A stretch of DNA of 64,000 nucleotides from a gamma proteobacterium L18 (GTDB taxonomy: Bacteria; Pseudomonadota; Gammaproteobacteria; Pseudomonadales; Pseudomonadaceae). The position numbers and the translations under genes are program-made. Of the stretch, positions 40,027-48,343 are shown piece by piece (position 1 is the stretch's first letter; each line of letters starts with the position of its first letter). Location of the stretch: assembly GCA_000497835.1 (NCBI GenBank), contig KI547169.1, positions 437,853 through 501,852 on the forward strand, in the 5' to 3' direction. The notes under the pieces were generated by a model. It had not been told where the DNA came from. It saw nothing but the letters and a program-made list of their open reading frames with translations, and ran no database searches.

Positions 40027-40635
40027 ATGACCGAATCCGCACCGCTTTCACGCCCTCAATTGCGCCGACTGCTGCGCGATGCCCGACGGGCACTGACCCC
40101 TGCGCAACAACGTGAAGCCGCTCGCGGGCTGTATCGCCAGCTGGCCCAGAACCCCTTGTTTCGCCGTGCCCGTCACGTGGCCCTTTACCTGCCCAACGAC
40201 AGCGAAATCGACCCGCGCCTGCTGCTGGCCGAAGCCCAGCGCCGCGGCAAGAAAACCTATTTGCCAGTGCTCAGCGCCTGGCCGAGGACCAAAATGGTGT
40301 TTCAGCAGGTGCGTGCAGGTGAGGCATATCGTCGCAATCGCTTCCGCATTCCCGAACCGCACATCAACCCGGCACGCCAACGGGTGATCTGGGCCCTGGA
40401 CCTGATCCTGCTGCCGCTGGTGGGTTTCGACGAGGTGGGTGGGCGCCTGGGTATGGGCGGCGGCTTCTATGACCGCAGCCTGGCCTACCGCAGCCGTCGC
40501 GGTGCATGGCACAAGCCGGTATTGCTGGGGTTGGCCCACGAGTGCCAGAAGGTGGAGCGCCTGGCGCAGGCCAGTTGGGATGTGCCGTTGCAGGGCACCG
40601 TATCGGACAAACGCTGGTATCTGGCCGGCAGTTGA
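40027..40635 (+). CDS. fthC: 5-formyltetrahydrofolate cyclo-ligase
   Basis: A 202-residue enzyme that converts 5-formyl-THF to 5,10-methenyl-THF with ATP. Typical segments are LYLPNDSEIDPRLLL, DLILLPLVGFDEVGGRLGMG and GGFYDRSLA. It is downstream of 6S RNA and could be transcribed from the same promoter, as in E. coli (ygfA). An in-frame ATG four codons upstream (40015) is the alternative start. Functionally it links to gcvTHP one-carbon metabolism in this window. Confidence 0.92.
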   Translation: MTESAPLSRPQLRRLLRDARRALTPAQQREAARGLYRQLAQNPLFRRARHVALYLPNDSEIDPRLLLAEAQRRGKKTYLPVLSAWPRTKMVFQQVRAGEAYRRNRFRIPEPHINPARQRVIWALDLILLPLVGFDEVGGRLGMGGGFYDRSLAYRSRRGAWHKPVLLGLAHECQKVERLAQASWDVPLQGTVSDKRWYLAGS

Positions 40636-40638
40636 CGC

Positions 40639-40697
40639 CATCGCGGCCAAGGCCGGCTCCTACGCTGTCGGTGTAGGAGCCGACTTTAGTCGCGATG
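40639..40697. repeat. Palindromic intergenic repeat, family C
   Basis: Arms CATCGCGGCCAAGGCCGGCT (plus CCTAC) and GTAGGAGCCGACTTTAGTCG (plus CGATG), with several mismatches toward the base. It begins 4 bp after the fthC stop. Confidence 0.75.
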
Positions 40698-40739
40698 CAG
40701 GCGACGCGTTATTGCATGTGAGCCGCCTACTGCAGGCAC

Positions 40740-40776
40740 AAAAAAAGGCCCGTCGGCATGCCGACGGGCCTTTTTT
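40740..40776. terminator. Bidirectional intrinsic terminator
   Basis: Ten-bp arms GGCCCGTCGG / CCGACGGGCC around a CATG loop, flanked by A7 and T6. It lies 8 bp past the stop of the 46-residue minus-strand ORF and downstream of fthC, so it serves both convergent genes. Confidence 0.92.
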
Positions 40777-40784
40777 GCTGCAAT

Positions 40785-40925
40785 TCAGCGGTATTGGACG
40801 GGCGCAGTCACTTCAACCGGCGCGTTGGCCTTGCGGTCCCACAGTGTCTGCGCGTAACCCGTGGTCACGACCCCCAGACCAAACAAAATAACCAAAATCC
40901 AAAGCAAATCCGGTTTGCGGCGCAT
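40785..40925 (-). CDS. 46-residue single-pass membrane protein
   Basis: A small ORF not long enough for routine ORF listing. The product begins MRRKPDLLWILVILFGLGVV and ends EVTAPVQYR. It has one N-terminal hydrophobic helix (about residues 8-25, with a basic MRRK start, so N-in) and a short periplasmic tail. GAGGGGG lies 7-8 bp before the ATG, and an excellent terminator lies 8 bp past the stop. These signals together make it a real gene. Function is unknown. Confidence 0.8.
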   Translation of the reverse strand: MRRKPDLLWILVILFGLGVVTTGYAQTLWDRKANAPVEVTAPVQYR

Positions 40926-41121
40926 CAGCTGCCCCCCTCAGGCAAGTCGTGATGAAGTCGGGCGCTATGGTTTGAAGATGGCCCGGTGATTAGGTGAAGC
41001 GTAAAATGCGCGCATTCTGCGGCAACATGACGCGACACGCAAACGCTGGCGTCAACCGACCGTCGGGTTGTCTCGAAAACGCCATAATGGCAAATTCGGT
41101 TACAAATCTGGAGCACCACAC

Positions 41122-41571
41122 ATGGCCTACTGGCTGATGAAATCCGAGCCCGACGAGCTCTCCATCAAGGGCCTGGCCAAGCTGGGCGAAGCCCGTTGGG
41201 ATGGCGTGCGCAACTATCAGGCGCGCAATTTTCTGCGCGCCATGGCCGAGGGCGATGAATTTTTCTTCTACCACTCCAGCTGCCCGGAACCCGGTATCGC
41301 CGGCATCGCCCGCATCAGCGCGGCCGCCTACGACGACCCCACGGCGCTGGACCCGGCCAGCGTGTATCACGACCCCAAGGCCAACCCCGACAAGAACCCC
41401 TGGAGCGCCGTGGACGTGGCCCATGTCGAGACCTTCAGCAAAGTGCTGGGCCTTGGTTATCTCAAGCAGCAGGCAGCACTGGCCGAACTGCCCCTGGTGC
41501 AGAAAGGCAGCCGCCTGTCGGTAATGCCCGTCACCGCCGAACAATGGGCGGCGGTGCTGGCCCTGCGCTGA
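41122..41571 (+). CDS. EVE domain protein
   Basis: A 149-residue protein that is a single EVE (PUA-like) domain: MAYWLMKSEPDELSI, WDGVRNYQARNFLRAM, EFFFYHSSC and GIAGIARI. EVE domains bind modified bases in DNA or RNA, and some occur in modification-dependent restriction systems. Here it stands alone in a housekeeping context. The ATG at 41122 is preferred over 41068 because homologues start at MAYWL. Confidence 0.9.
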   Translation: MAYWLMKSEPDELSIKGLAKLGEARWDGVRNYQARNFLRAMAEGDEFFFYHSSCPEPGIAGIARISAAAYDDPTALDPASVYHDPKANPDKNPWSAVDVAHVETFSKVLGLGYLKQQAALAELPLVQKGSRLSVMPVTAEQWAAVLALR

Positions 41572-41574
41572 GCC

Positions 41575-41988
41575 TTACTGAACGATCAGGTTGTTGAACA
41601 GCAGGTCCTCGACCATCGGCTTGCCTTCTTCGTTGGTCATCACTTCCTGGACCTGCTTGAGCGCTTCCTGACGCAGTTTTTCCTTGGATTCGACGTTGCT
41701 CATCGAGTCCACGGTTTGCTGCGAGAACAGCGCCACCAGCTGATTGCGAATCAGCGGGTCCTGGTGCTTGACCGCGGCTTCCGCCTCGGGACCGGTCACG
41801 CGCAGCGCCACATCGGCCTTGTACACATGCAGGCGCGGGCTGCCGTCCAGGGCATAGTTGCCCACGAAGGGCGGGCTCAGGGTGATGTAGCTGACTTTTG
41901 GCGGGCCGCCCTCTTCCTTGCCTTCTTCAGCCATGACTGCCGACACGGGCAGGGTCAGGGCCAACGCCATCACGATCCACGCTTTCAC
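41575..41988 (-). CDS. FliL-family exported protein, non-flagellar context
   Basis: A 137-residue protein with a signal sequence or anchor (MKAWIVMALALTLPVSAVMA) and a FliL-like domain (YITLSPPFVGNYALDGSPRL, HVYKADVALRVTG, then RNQLVALFSQQTVDSM). FliL stabilises the flagellar stator, but no flagellar gene is near, so this is a FliL paralogue of unknown function. Start choice: GTG at 41988 has AGGAGC 6 bp upstream; the ATG at 42003 has no ribosome binding site. It is convergent with the EVE gene, 3 bp apart. Confidence 0.78.
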   Translation of the reverse strand: MKAWIVMALALTLPVSAVMAEEGKEEGGPPKVSYITLSPPFVGNYALDGSPRLHVYKADVALRVTGPEAEAAVKHQDPLIRNQLVALFSQQTVDSMSNVESKEKLRQEALKQVQEVMTNEEGKPMVEDLLFNNLIVQ

Positions 41989-42137
41989 AAATTTGCTCCT
42001 CATTCTGTTGGCGCAAGCATACCAAGATTAACTCACGCGCCGGCGCTTATGCCCGGCTATCAGCTGGGGGCATGCTCGTTGACCGCACAACCCTCACACC
42101 TACACTTATCGGCCACAACCTGCAAAGGAATAGCCCG

Positions 42138-43115
42138 ATGAAAGCTGTGCTGTGCAAAGCCTTCGGCCCCGCCGAAACACTGGTACTGGAAGAGGTCGCC
42201 AGCCCCGCGATCAAGAAGAACGAAGTACTGCTGCAGGTGCATGCCGCCGGGGTCAACTTCCCCGACACGCTGATCATCGAGGGCAAATACCAATTCAAGC
42301 CACCCTTCCCATTCTCACCCGGCGGCGAGGCGGCCGGTGTCGTCAGCGCGGTGGGCGAGAACATCACCCATCTGAAAGTAGGTGACCGGGTAATGGGCCT
42401 GACCGGCTGGGGCAGTTTTGCCGAGGAAATCGCCGTGCCCGGCTACAACGCAATGCCCATCCCCGACGGCATGGACTACAACACCGCCGCCGCTTTCAGC
42501 ATGACCTACGGCACGTCCATGCATGCCCTCAAACAGCGCGCCAACCTGCAGCCGGGTGAAACCCTGCTGGTATTGGGCGCCTCGGGCGGGGTGGGTCTGG
42601 CGGCGGTGGAAATCGGCAAGGCCATGGGCGCACGCGTCATCGCCGCCGCCAGCAGCGCCGACAAGCTGGCGGTGGCCAAGGCGGCGGGTGCCGATGAATT
42701 GATCAACTACAGCGAAACCAACCTGAAAGACGAAATCAAGCGGCTGACGGATGGCAACGGTGTGGACGTGATCTACGACCCGGTGGGTGGCGACCTGTTC
42801 GACCAGGCCGTGCGTGGCATCGCCTGGAACGGTCGTCTGCTGGTGGTGGGTTTCGCCAGTGGCCGCATCCCGGAACTACCCGTCAACCTGGCACTGCTCA
42901 AGGGCGCAGCCGTGGTGGGTGTGTTCTGGGGCTCGTTTGCCCAACGCCAGCCGCAGGACAATGCCGCCAACTTCCATACCCTGTTCCAGTGGTTCGCCCA
43001 GGGCAAGCTCAAGCCCCTGGTGTCGCAGACCTACCCCCTGGCGCAGGCCGGTACCGCCATCGATGCCCTGGCAAACCGCCAGGCCGTGGGCAAGCTGGTG
43101 ATTGCCGTGCGCTGA
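42138..43115 (+). CDS. NADPH:quinone oxidoreductase (MDR superfamily, zinc-free)
   Basis: A 325-residue medium-chain reductase. The N-terminal catalytic domain has HAAGVNFPDTLIIEGKYQFK and PGGEAAGVVSAVG; the Rossmann fold has LVLGASGGVGLAAVEIGKAM, where an AxxGxxG-type motif binds NADPH. The zinc-binding cysteines of alcohol dehydrogenases are absent. It reduces quinones or activated alkenes. AAAGGA precedes the ATG. It is monocistronic. Confidence 0.87.
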   Translation: MKAVLCKAFGPAETLVLEEVASPAIKKNEVLLQVHAAGVNFPDTLIIEGKYQFKPPFPFSPGGEAAGVVSAVGENITHLKVGDRVMGLTGWGSFAEEIAVPGYNAMPIPDGMDYNTAAAFSMTYGTSMHALKQRANLQPGETLLVLGASGGVGLAAVEIGKAMGARVIAAASSADKLAVAKAAGADELINYSETNLKDEIKRLTDGNGVDVIYDPVGGDLFDQAVRGIAWNGRLLVVGFASGRIPELPVNLALLKGAAVVGVFWGSFAQRQPQDNAANFHTLFQWFAQGKLKPLVSQTYPLAQAGTAIDALANRQAVGKLVIAVR

Positions 43116-43209
43116 ATGCGCCTGCAAGGAAAAGCTTCTGCATTACCTACTTGTGCAAATGGCGTTGAACTGGCCCCCCTCTTCAAACGCCATTGCACAA
43201 GGACTGAAC

Positions 43210-44376
43210 ATGAGCGTATTCACCGTGTACTTCTGTGGCACAAGTGCCACCCAATTCGACAATAACCACGCCAACTACTGGAACGGCGAACTGATCGCCA
43301 CCCTGGCCGCCAACACGCAGGACAGGGAGTTTGCCCACTGGATCATCGTCGACGGCCCCGGCAGCGGCAATCTGCAGGCCGATACCCTCACCGTGGAATC
43401 CCAGGACCACCCCTACGCGGGCACGGCATTCGGCAAGGGCTGGGAAACCAACGTGCGCCACGCCCTGAACATGATCAAGGGGAAGTTCGAGTGGCAGCGC
43501 GAGAAGCTGACCGAGGCGCGTTACCAGGCGCTGAAGGCGGCCGGCATCCCGATCAGGGACGTGACCGTCAAAGGCAGTTTCTGGGCACGGGTATATGACT
43601 ATGGCGACAGCAAGGTCACCCCGCAGCAACTGCAACAGCAGATCGTCAACCAGTTCCGCGCGGGTGGCAAGATCCCCACCCAGGTCAATCTGGTAGGCTG
43701 GAGCCGCGGCGGCATCAGCTGTCACATGCTGGCCAATGCCATGCTCAACGACCCTGCCCTCAGACATATTCCGGTGAACATCCTGGCCGTCGACCCGGTA
43801 CCCGGCCCGCTCAACTTCCAGCCCGAGCGCGTGCAACTGGGGTCCAACGTCCGCGAGTACGTGGGGTTTTACGCCCGGGATGAGCGTACCAAGGGGTTCG
43901 CCTGCGTTATCCCCAAAACCGCTGCGCAGACCAGGATCGGCATTTACCCACTGCCTGGGCGGCACGCCACCCTGGTGGGCAACGCCGCCATCAATGGCGA
44001 CAGCGGCCCGAAAATAGTGCCGGAGCCAGGCCTGATTGTGCGGCACCTGGCCGAAACCTGCCTGCAACGCTGGGGAGTGACGCTGGACAAGCAACTGGGG
44101 CTGGATGCTGACGCAATCAAGCGCGCCCACCAGGCCATGCATGAGCGCGACGACATCTACGCCAACATGCGCAACTATTCCTATATCACCCTACCCGGCG
44201 GCATTCCCGTCACTGAATCGCAGAACAACGAACGCGCGGTCAGCCACGGCGATACCTGGGCCGCCTTCTCATCCCTGGCAGGCAGACCGTTCAACCCGGC
44301 GGTGGGGCTGTCGGCGCCGGTTGCACCGGTGCAAGGCATGTACCGGGAGCTGTTGGCGCCAGCCGCAGGCGGCTAA
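43210..44376 (+). CDS. Alpha/beta-hydrolase of unknown role with GWSRGG elbow
   Basis: A 388-residue protein that I cannot assign to a characterised family. A lipase-like nucleophile elbow GWSRGG (S165) is preceded by a hydrophobic strand (TQVNLV). A candidate Asp is D195 in NILAVDPVPGP and a candidate His is H252 in LPGRHATLVGN. The pattern resembles DUF2235/Tle-type phospholipases (GxSRG). There is no signal peptide, so it is cytoplasmic or exported by a specialised route. AAGGA lies 5 bp before the ATG. No vgr, hcp, PAAR or immunity-like gene adjoins. Confidence 0.7.
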   Translation: MSVFTVYFCGTSATQFDNNHANYWNGELIATLAANTQDREFAHWIIVDGPGSGNLQADTLTVESQDHPYAGTAFGKGWETNVRHALNMIKGKFEWQREKLTEARYQALKAAGIPIRDVTVKGSFWARVYDYGDSKVTPQQLQQQIVNQFRAGGKIPTQVNLVGWSRGGISCHMLANAMLNDPALRHIPVNILAVDPVPGPLNFQPERVQLGSNVREYVGFYARDERTKGFACVIPKTAAQTRIGIYPLPGRHATLVGNAAINGDSGPKIVPEPGLIVRHLAETCLQRWGVTLDKQLGLDADAIKRAHQAMHERDDIYANMRNYSYITLPGGIPVTESQNNERAVSHGDTWAAFSSLAGRPFNPAVGLSAPVAPVQGMYRELLAPAAGG

Positions 44377-45020
44377 GCCTGGCGTGAATGGCAGCGCTTG
44401 ATTCGGGCTTCCAGGTTGCGATCGGGCATTTCATGAGTGCGCAGGGCACTGATGGTCTGCTGCACGTAATCAAGCGTACTGCCAAAGCGGCCACTGGCGC
44501 TTTCCAGGATATGGCTGAGCAAATTGTCCGGCAGGTTGCCGGCATAGCTGGGCAGATGGCGCTCCAGCACAAAGCCGAGGGCCTGCACCTTGGTACCGTC
44601 ATCCAGGCGGCAGTTCAGCCAATGCGGACGGTACGAAGGGTAAGGCATCTCTCGCTGCCACAAGGCCAGCAATGAGTCCTCGAGCTGCTCCTGTGGCAAA
44701 CGGTAAGCGAAACCACTGCACGAACCACCCCGGTCCAGCCCAAACACCAGGCCGGGGCGCTCCGGCGTACCGCGATGCTCGTGGGACCACAGGTAAAGGC
44801 CGCGATGATAACCGTGCACCCGGGCGCGACGACGTTCGACAGCGCTGCATTCGGGGCGCCAGATCAGCGATCCGTAGGCAAACAGCCAGACCGGCCCGCC
44901 CTTGTGGCGCGCCATGGTAGTTTGAAGTGAGTGCACCAATTGCTCATGGGTCAGTTGCGGCCCAAGGTCGAGCGATGGTGGATAAATCGCATTGAAGTGC
45001 GCAGTTTCGATAGCCGACAT
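44373..45020 (-). CDS. chaC: Glutathione-specific gamma-glutamylcyclotransferase (ChaC)
   Basis: A 215-residue ChaC-family enzyme that cleaves glutathione to 5-oxoproline and Cys-Gly. The substrate loop is VWLFAYGSLIWRPE near residue 43, with RRARVHGYHRGLYLWSHEHR following. AGGCGA precedes the ATG. It is convergent with the hydrolase gene and overlaps it by 4 bp at the stops. Confidence 0.9.
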   Translation of the reverse strand: MSAIETAHFNAIYPPSLDLGPQLTHEQLVHSLQTTMARHKGGPVWLFAYGSLIWRPECSAVERRRARVHGYHRGLYLWSHEHRGTPERPGLVFGLDRGGSCSGFAYRLPQEQLEDSLLALWQREMPYPSYRPHWLNCRLDDGTKVQALGFVLERHLPSYAGNLPDNLLSHILESASGRFGSTLDYVQQTISALRTHEMPDRNLEARIKRCHSRQA

Positions 45021-45268
45021 AGTCGTCGCCTGATATCCCCGTGAATCGACATGGCCGATCCACTGTAACCGATTGCTTCAGCCCCGCTGTTACCGTACGG
45101 CAGATAACCTCAGAAAAACAAGCTGTTGCGAAGCCTTATAAGCAACGAATTTTACGTTGGTTATAAAGCACCGATATGGACCGCCCCAGCATGCTCCGCA
45201 CTGAAGTGGCCCGCCCTGCGAAAATAAACTTCGCGCGGGTTCAAGGATAGTGCACTTCAGGGAGTCGA
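45021..45268. other. AT-rich intergenic region upstream of the PagP-like gene
   Basis: Part of a 346-bp gene-free stretch between divergent chaC and the barrel gene. It holds an inverted repeat CAACG (45143-45147) / CGTTG (45155-45159) flanked by two TTATAA hexamers, the chaC promoter region, and no ORF that I can support. The operator cluster at 45269-45316 follows it. Confidence 0.5.
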
Positions 45269-45316
45269 GAAGTTTCCTACAACATATTAGGAAGTTTCAT
45301 GACTAGAAACTTCCTA
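45269..45316. promoter_or_regulatory. Triple GAAGTTTC operator-like cluster
   Basis: Three copies of an 11-bp word: GAAGTTTCCTA (45269-45279); then TAGGAAGTTTC (45288-45298) and its exact inverse GAAACTTCCTA (45306-45316), which form an 11-bp-arm dyad with a 7-bp spacer. All lie 39-98 bp before the PagP-like start. The arrangement suggests cooperative binding of a dimeric regulator. Confidence 0.55.
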
Positions 45317-45366
45317 TCGATATGAGCGAAAAAGCGCGCCTCATTCGATAGAGCATGGTCGACATC

Positions 45367-45843
45367 ATGAAATATCCACTGCGCGCGGCAGCTTGCCTGG
45401 TGATCGTTGCCCCGATAGCGTGCACACCGGCCAACGCGCTTGCCGACGAAGGGTTCTGGTACCTGCAGGGCAGCGTCTATACCCGCCATTTCGGCAATAA
45501 CCAGGGCTATAACAACCATCAGGACCTGATAGGGCTTGAACGCAATCTGGCGTCCGGGGTGATTGCCGGGGCGGCGACCTTTCGCAACTCCTTCAGCCAG
45601 CGCTCCTGGTACGCCTATGCAGGCAAGCGCTTCGATCTGCCTGACTCACCCGTTTACTTCAAGCTCAGTGCCGGGCTGATCCATGGCTACAAGGGCGAAT
45701 ACCGTGACAAGCTGCCCTTGAACCAGTGGGGCATCGCCCCCGCCATCATCCCCGGCGTCGGCGCCCACTGGGGGCCGGTGGCCGGGGAAGTGGTGCTGCT
45801 GGGGCTGGCGGCCACCATGGTCAATGTCGGGGGGCGATTTTAA
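45367..45843 (+). CDS. PagP/PagL-like outer-membrane beta-barrel protein
   Basis: A 158-residue exported protein. The signal peptide ends TPANALA before DEGFWYLQGS. The mature part alternates amphipathic strands and ends in aromatic F (NVGGRF), the outer-membrane barrel signature. The IAPAIIPGVGAHWGPVAGEV stretch resembles the late strands of PagP (lipid A palmitoyltransferase), so it may be a small lipid-A-modifying or structural barrel; the enzyme function is unproven. An in-frame ATG at 45355 is an alternative start. It overlaps the convergent reductase gene by 4 bp. Confidence 0.65.
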   Translation: MKYPLRAAACLVIVAPIACTPANALADEGFWYLQGSVYTRHFGNNQGYNNHQDLIGLERNLASGVIAGAATFRNSFSQRSWYAYAGKRFDLPDSPVYFKLSAGLIHGYKGEYRDKLPLNQWGIAPAIIPGVGAHWGPVAGEVVLLGLAATMVNVGGRF

Positions 45844-46808
45844 GGACGGGGCGCGTAGGCAAATACATCGGCACGCATCTGGTGCGCGTCCATGCCGGCC
45901 GCCACCAGGGCATCCAGCGTGGCGTAGATCATCGCCGGCGAGCCACTGGCGTAGACACTCACGCCAGCCAGGTCGGCAATGTCCTCGCAGACCGCTTCAT
46001 GCAGCATGCCGCAACGGCCTTCCCAACCACACAAGTCGCTGACCACCTGATGCAGGAACAGGTTGGGCAGTGTCTTCCACTGTTCCCAGTGCTCCACCTG
46101 GTAGAAGTCCTCGGGCCGGCGCACGCCCCAATACAGGTGCACCGGGTGCTTGAACCCCTGGGCGCGGCAGTGCTCGATCAGGCTGTGCATCTGCGCCATG
46201 CCGGTACCGGCAGCGATCAGCACCAGCGGGCCGTCCGGCAGCTCGGCCAGGTGCGTGTCGCCAAACGGAAGCTCGACCCGCGCCATGCCATTGCGCTGCA
46301 ACTGCTCGATCAGATTCTGCGCGCTGGCCTCGCGGACCAGCACATGCATTTCCAGATCACGGCCGCTGTGCGGTGCCGAGGCCAGGGAAAACGCCGATTT
46401 CTCACCGTTTTCGCGCTCGATCATCAGATACTGACCGGCGTGGTAGCGCGGCGGTTTGCCGGCCGGCGCGCGCAGGCGTACACGCCAGACATCGCCACCC
46501 ACCGGAGTGCACTCGCTCAATTGGCACGCGAAGCGGCGCACGGGCAGCTCGCCCAACGCCAGCACACCGTCCCACAGCACCACGCAGTCTTCCAGCGGCT
46601 CGGCGATGCAGGTGTAGATTTCACCGTGGTCACGCTCTACGCCATCCTGAAGCACCCGGCCTTCCACCAGCAGCGCCGAGCACACATGGCAATTGCCATT
46701 GCGACAGCTTTGCGGGCATTCATGACCCAGCCGCTGGGCGGCTTCCAGAATCCGTTCCCCAGGGCGGGTGTCCAGCACCGCGCCCGATGGCTGCAAGGTT
46801 ACGCGCAT
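45840..46808 (-). CDS. Ferredoxin-type NAD(P)H reductase (CDP-6-deoxy-delta-3,4-glucoseen reductase-like)
   Basis: A 322-residue electron-transfer protein. The N-terminal plant-type 2Fe-2S domain has CPQSCRNGNCHVC near residue 31. Next is an FAD domain (RYHAGQYLMIE) and an NAD domain (LVLIAAGTGMAQMHSLIEH). It is annotated in many pseudomonads as a glucoseen reductase, but the ubiD context favours a flavin or prenyl-benzoate electron-donor role, like Fre beside UbiD in other bacteria. The start shares one base with the ubiD stop (TGATG). Confidence 0.85.
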   Translation of the reverse strand: MRVTLQPSGAVLDTRPGERILEAAQRLGHECPQSCRNGNCHVCSALLVEGRVLQDGVERDHGEIYTCIAEPLEDCVVLWDGVLALGELPVRRFACQLSECTPVGGDVWRVRLRAPAGKPPRYHAGQYLMIERENGEKSAFSLASAPHSGRDLEMHVLVREASAQNLIEQLQRNGMARVELPFGDTHLAELPDGPLVLIAAGTGMAQMHSLIEHCRAQGFKHPVHLYWGVRRPEDFYQVEHWEQWKTLPNLFLHQVVSDLCGWEGRCGMLHEAVCEDIADLAGVSVYASGSPAMIYATLDALVAAGMDAHQMRADVFAYAPRP

Positions 46809-48274
46809 CAATCTATTCCCAGCTGGTTCCACAGTTCATCGATGCGACGGGTAACGGCATCGTCCTTGACGATCACACGGCCCCACTCACGGGTGGTTTC
46901 GCCCGGCCACTTGTGCGTGGCATCCAGGCCCATTTTCGAGCCCAGGCCGGACACCGGCGAGGCGAAGTCCAGGTAGTCGATCGGCGTATTGTCGATCATC
47001 ACCGTATCGCGCTTGGGGTCCATGCGCGTGGTGATGGCCCAGATCACGTCGTTCCAGTCGCGTGCGTTGATGTCGTCATCGGTGACGATAACAAACTTGG
47101 TGTACATGAACTGACGCAAAAACGACCACACACCCAGCATCACGCGCTTGGCATGGCCTGGGTACTGCTTCTTCATGGTCACCACCGCCATGCGGTACGA
47201 GCAGCCCTCGGGCGGCAGGTAGAAGTCGGTGATTTCCGGGAACTGCTTCTGCAGGATCGGCACGAACACCTCGTTCAGGGCCACGCCCAGAATCGCCGGC
47301 TCATCCGGCGGACGGCCGGTGTAGGTGCTGTGGTAGATCGGCTTGATGCGGTGAGTGATGCGCTCCACGGTGAATACCGGGAAGCTGTCGACCTCGTTGT
47401 AGTAACCGGTATGGTCACCGTACGGGCCTTCATCGGCCATTTCGCCGGGATGAATCACCCCTTCCAGCACGATCTCGGCGCTGGCCGGTACCTGCAGGTC
47501 ATTGCCGCGGCATTTCACCAGTTCGGTGCGGTTGTCGCGCAACAGGCCGGCGAAGGCGTACTCCGACAGGCTGTCGGGCACCGGCGTGACCGCGCCCAGA
47601 ATGGTCGCAGGGTCTGCCCCCAGGGCCACGGACACCGGGAAAGGCTGGCCAGGATGCTTGTCGCACCACTCGCGATAATCCAGCGCGCCGCCACGATGGC
47701 TCAACCAACGCATGATGACCTTGTTGCGGCCAATCACCTGCTGGCGGTAGATACCCAGGTTCTGGCGGTCCTTGTTCGGCCCGCGGGTGACGGTCAGGCC
47801 CCAGGTGATCAGCGGCGCAACGTCGCCTGGCCAGCAGGTCTGCACCGGCAACATGCCCAGGTCAACGTCGTCACCCTCGATGACCACTTCCTGGCACGCC
47901 GCGTCCTTGACCACCTTGGGGGCCATGGCGATGATCTTCTTGAAGATCGGCAGCTTCGACCAGGCGTCTTTCAGCCCCTTGGGCGGCTCCGGCTCCTTGA
48001 GGAAGGCCAGCAGCTTGCCGATTTCGCGCAGCTCGCTGACGTCCTCGGCGCCCATGCCCAGGGCCACGCGGCCCGGGGTGCCGAACAGGTTGCCCAGCAC
48101 CGGGATGTCATAACCGGTGGGTTTCTCGAACAGCAGCGCCGGGCCTTTGTTGCGCAGTGTGCGATCACACACTTCCGTCATTTCCAGCACCGGAGAAATC
48201 GGCACCTGGATGCGTTTCAACTCTCCGCGCTGCTCAAGCTGCTGCACGAAATCCCGAAGATCCTTGAATTTCAT
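46808..48274 (-). CDS. ubiD: 3-octaprenyl-4-hydroxybenzoate decarboxylase UbiD
   Basis: A 488-residue prenylated-FMN-dependent decarboxylase of ubiquinone synthesis. UbiD hallmarks are [17 protein letters not shown] at the N-terminus, [17 protein letters not shown] in the middle, and [11 protein letters not shown] near the C-terminus. The ATG at 48274 (MKFKDLRDF) is chosen over a GTG at 48286. It forms an operon with the reductase downstream. UbiX, which makes the cofactor, is not in the window. Confidence 0.94.
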   Translation of the reverse strand: MKFKDLRDFVQQLEQRGELKRIQVPISPVLEMTEVCDRTLRNKGPALLFEKPTGYDIPVLGNLFGTPGRVALGMGAEDVSELREIGKLLAFLKEPEPPKGLKDAWSKLPIFKKIIAMAPKVVKDAACQEVVIEGDDVDLGMLPVQTCWPGDVAPLITWGLTVTRGPNKDRQNLGIYRQQVIGRNKVIMRWLSHRGGALDYREWCDKHPGQPFPVSVALGADPATILGAVTPVPDSLSEYAFAGLLRDNRTELVKCRGNDLQVPASAEIVLEGVIHPGEMADEGPYGDHTGYYNEVDSFPVFTVERITHRIKPIYHSTYTGRPPDEPAILGVALNEVFVPILQKQFPEITDFYLPPEGCSYRMAVVTMKKQYPGHAKRVMLGVWSFLRQFMYTKFVIVTDDDINARDWNDVIWAITTRMDPKRDTVMIDNTPIDYLDFASPVSGLGSKMGLDATHKWPGETTREWGRVIVKDDAVTRRIDELWNQLGID

Positions 48275-48343
48275 CGACCATGCCACTCGTAAAATAGGCG
48301 TACATCGTACCTGCTCCCGAGCTGGCTGGCAGCCTTGGCGCCG

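Noticed and set aside
41122..41571. EVE protein as part of a restriction or defence island
   Set aside because: It is a lone 149-residue domain among housekeeping genes, with no nuclease or methylase partner.
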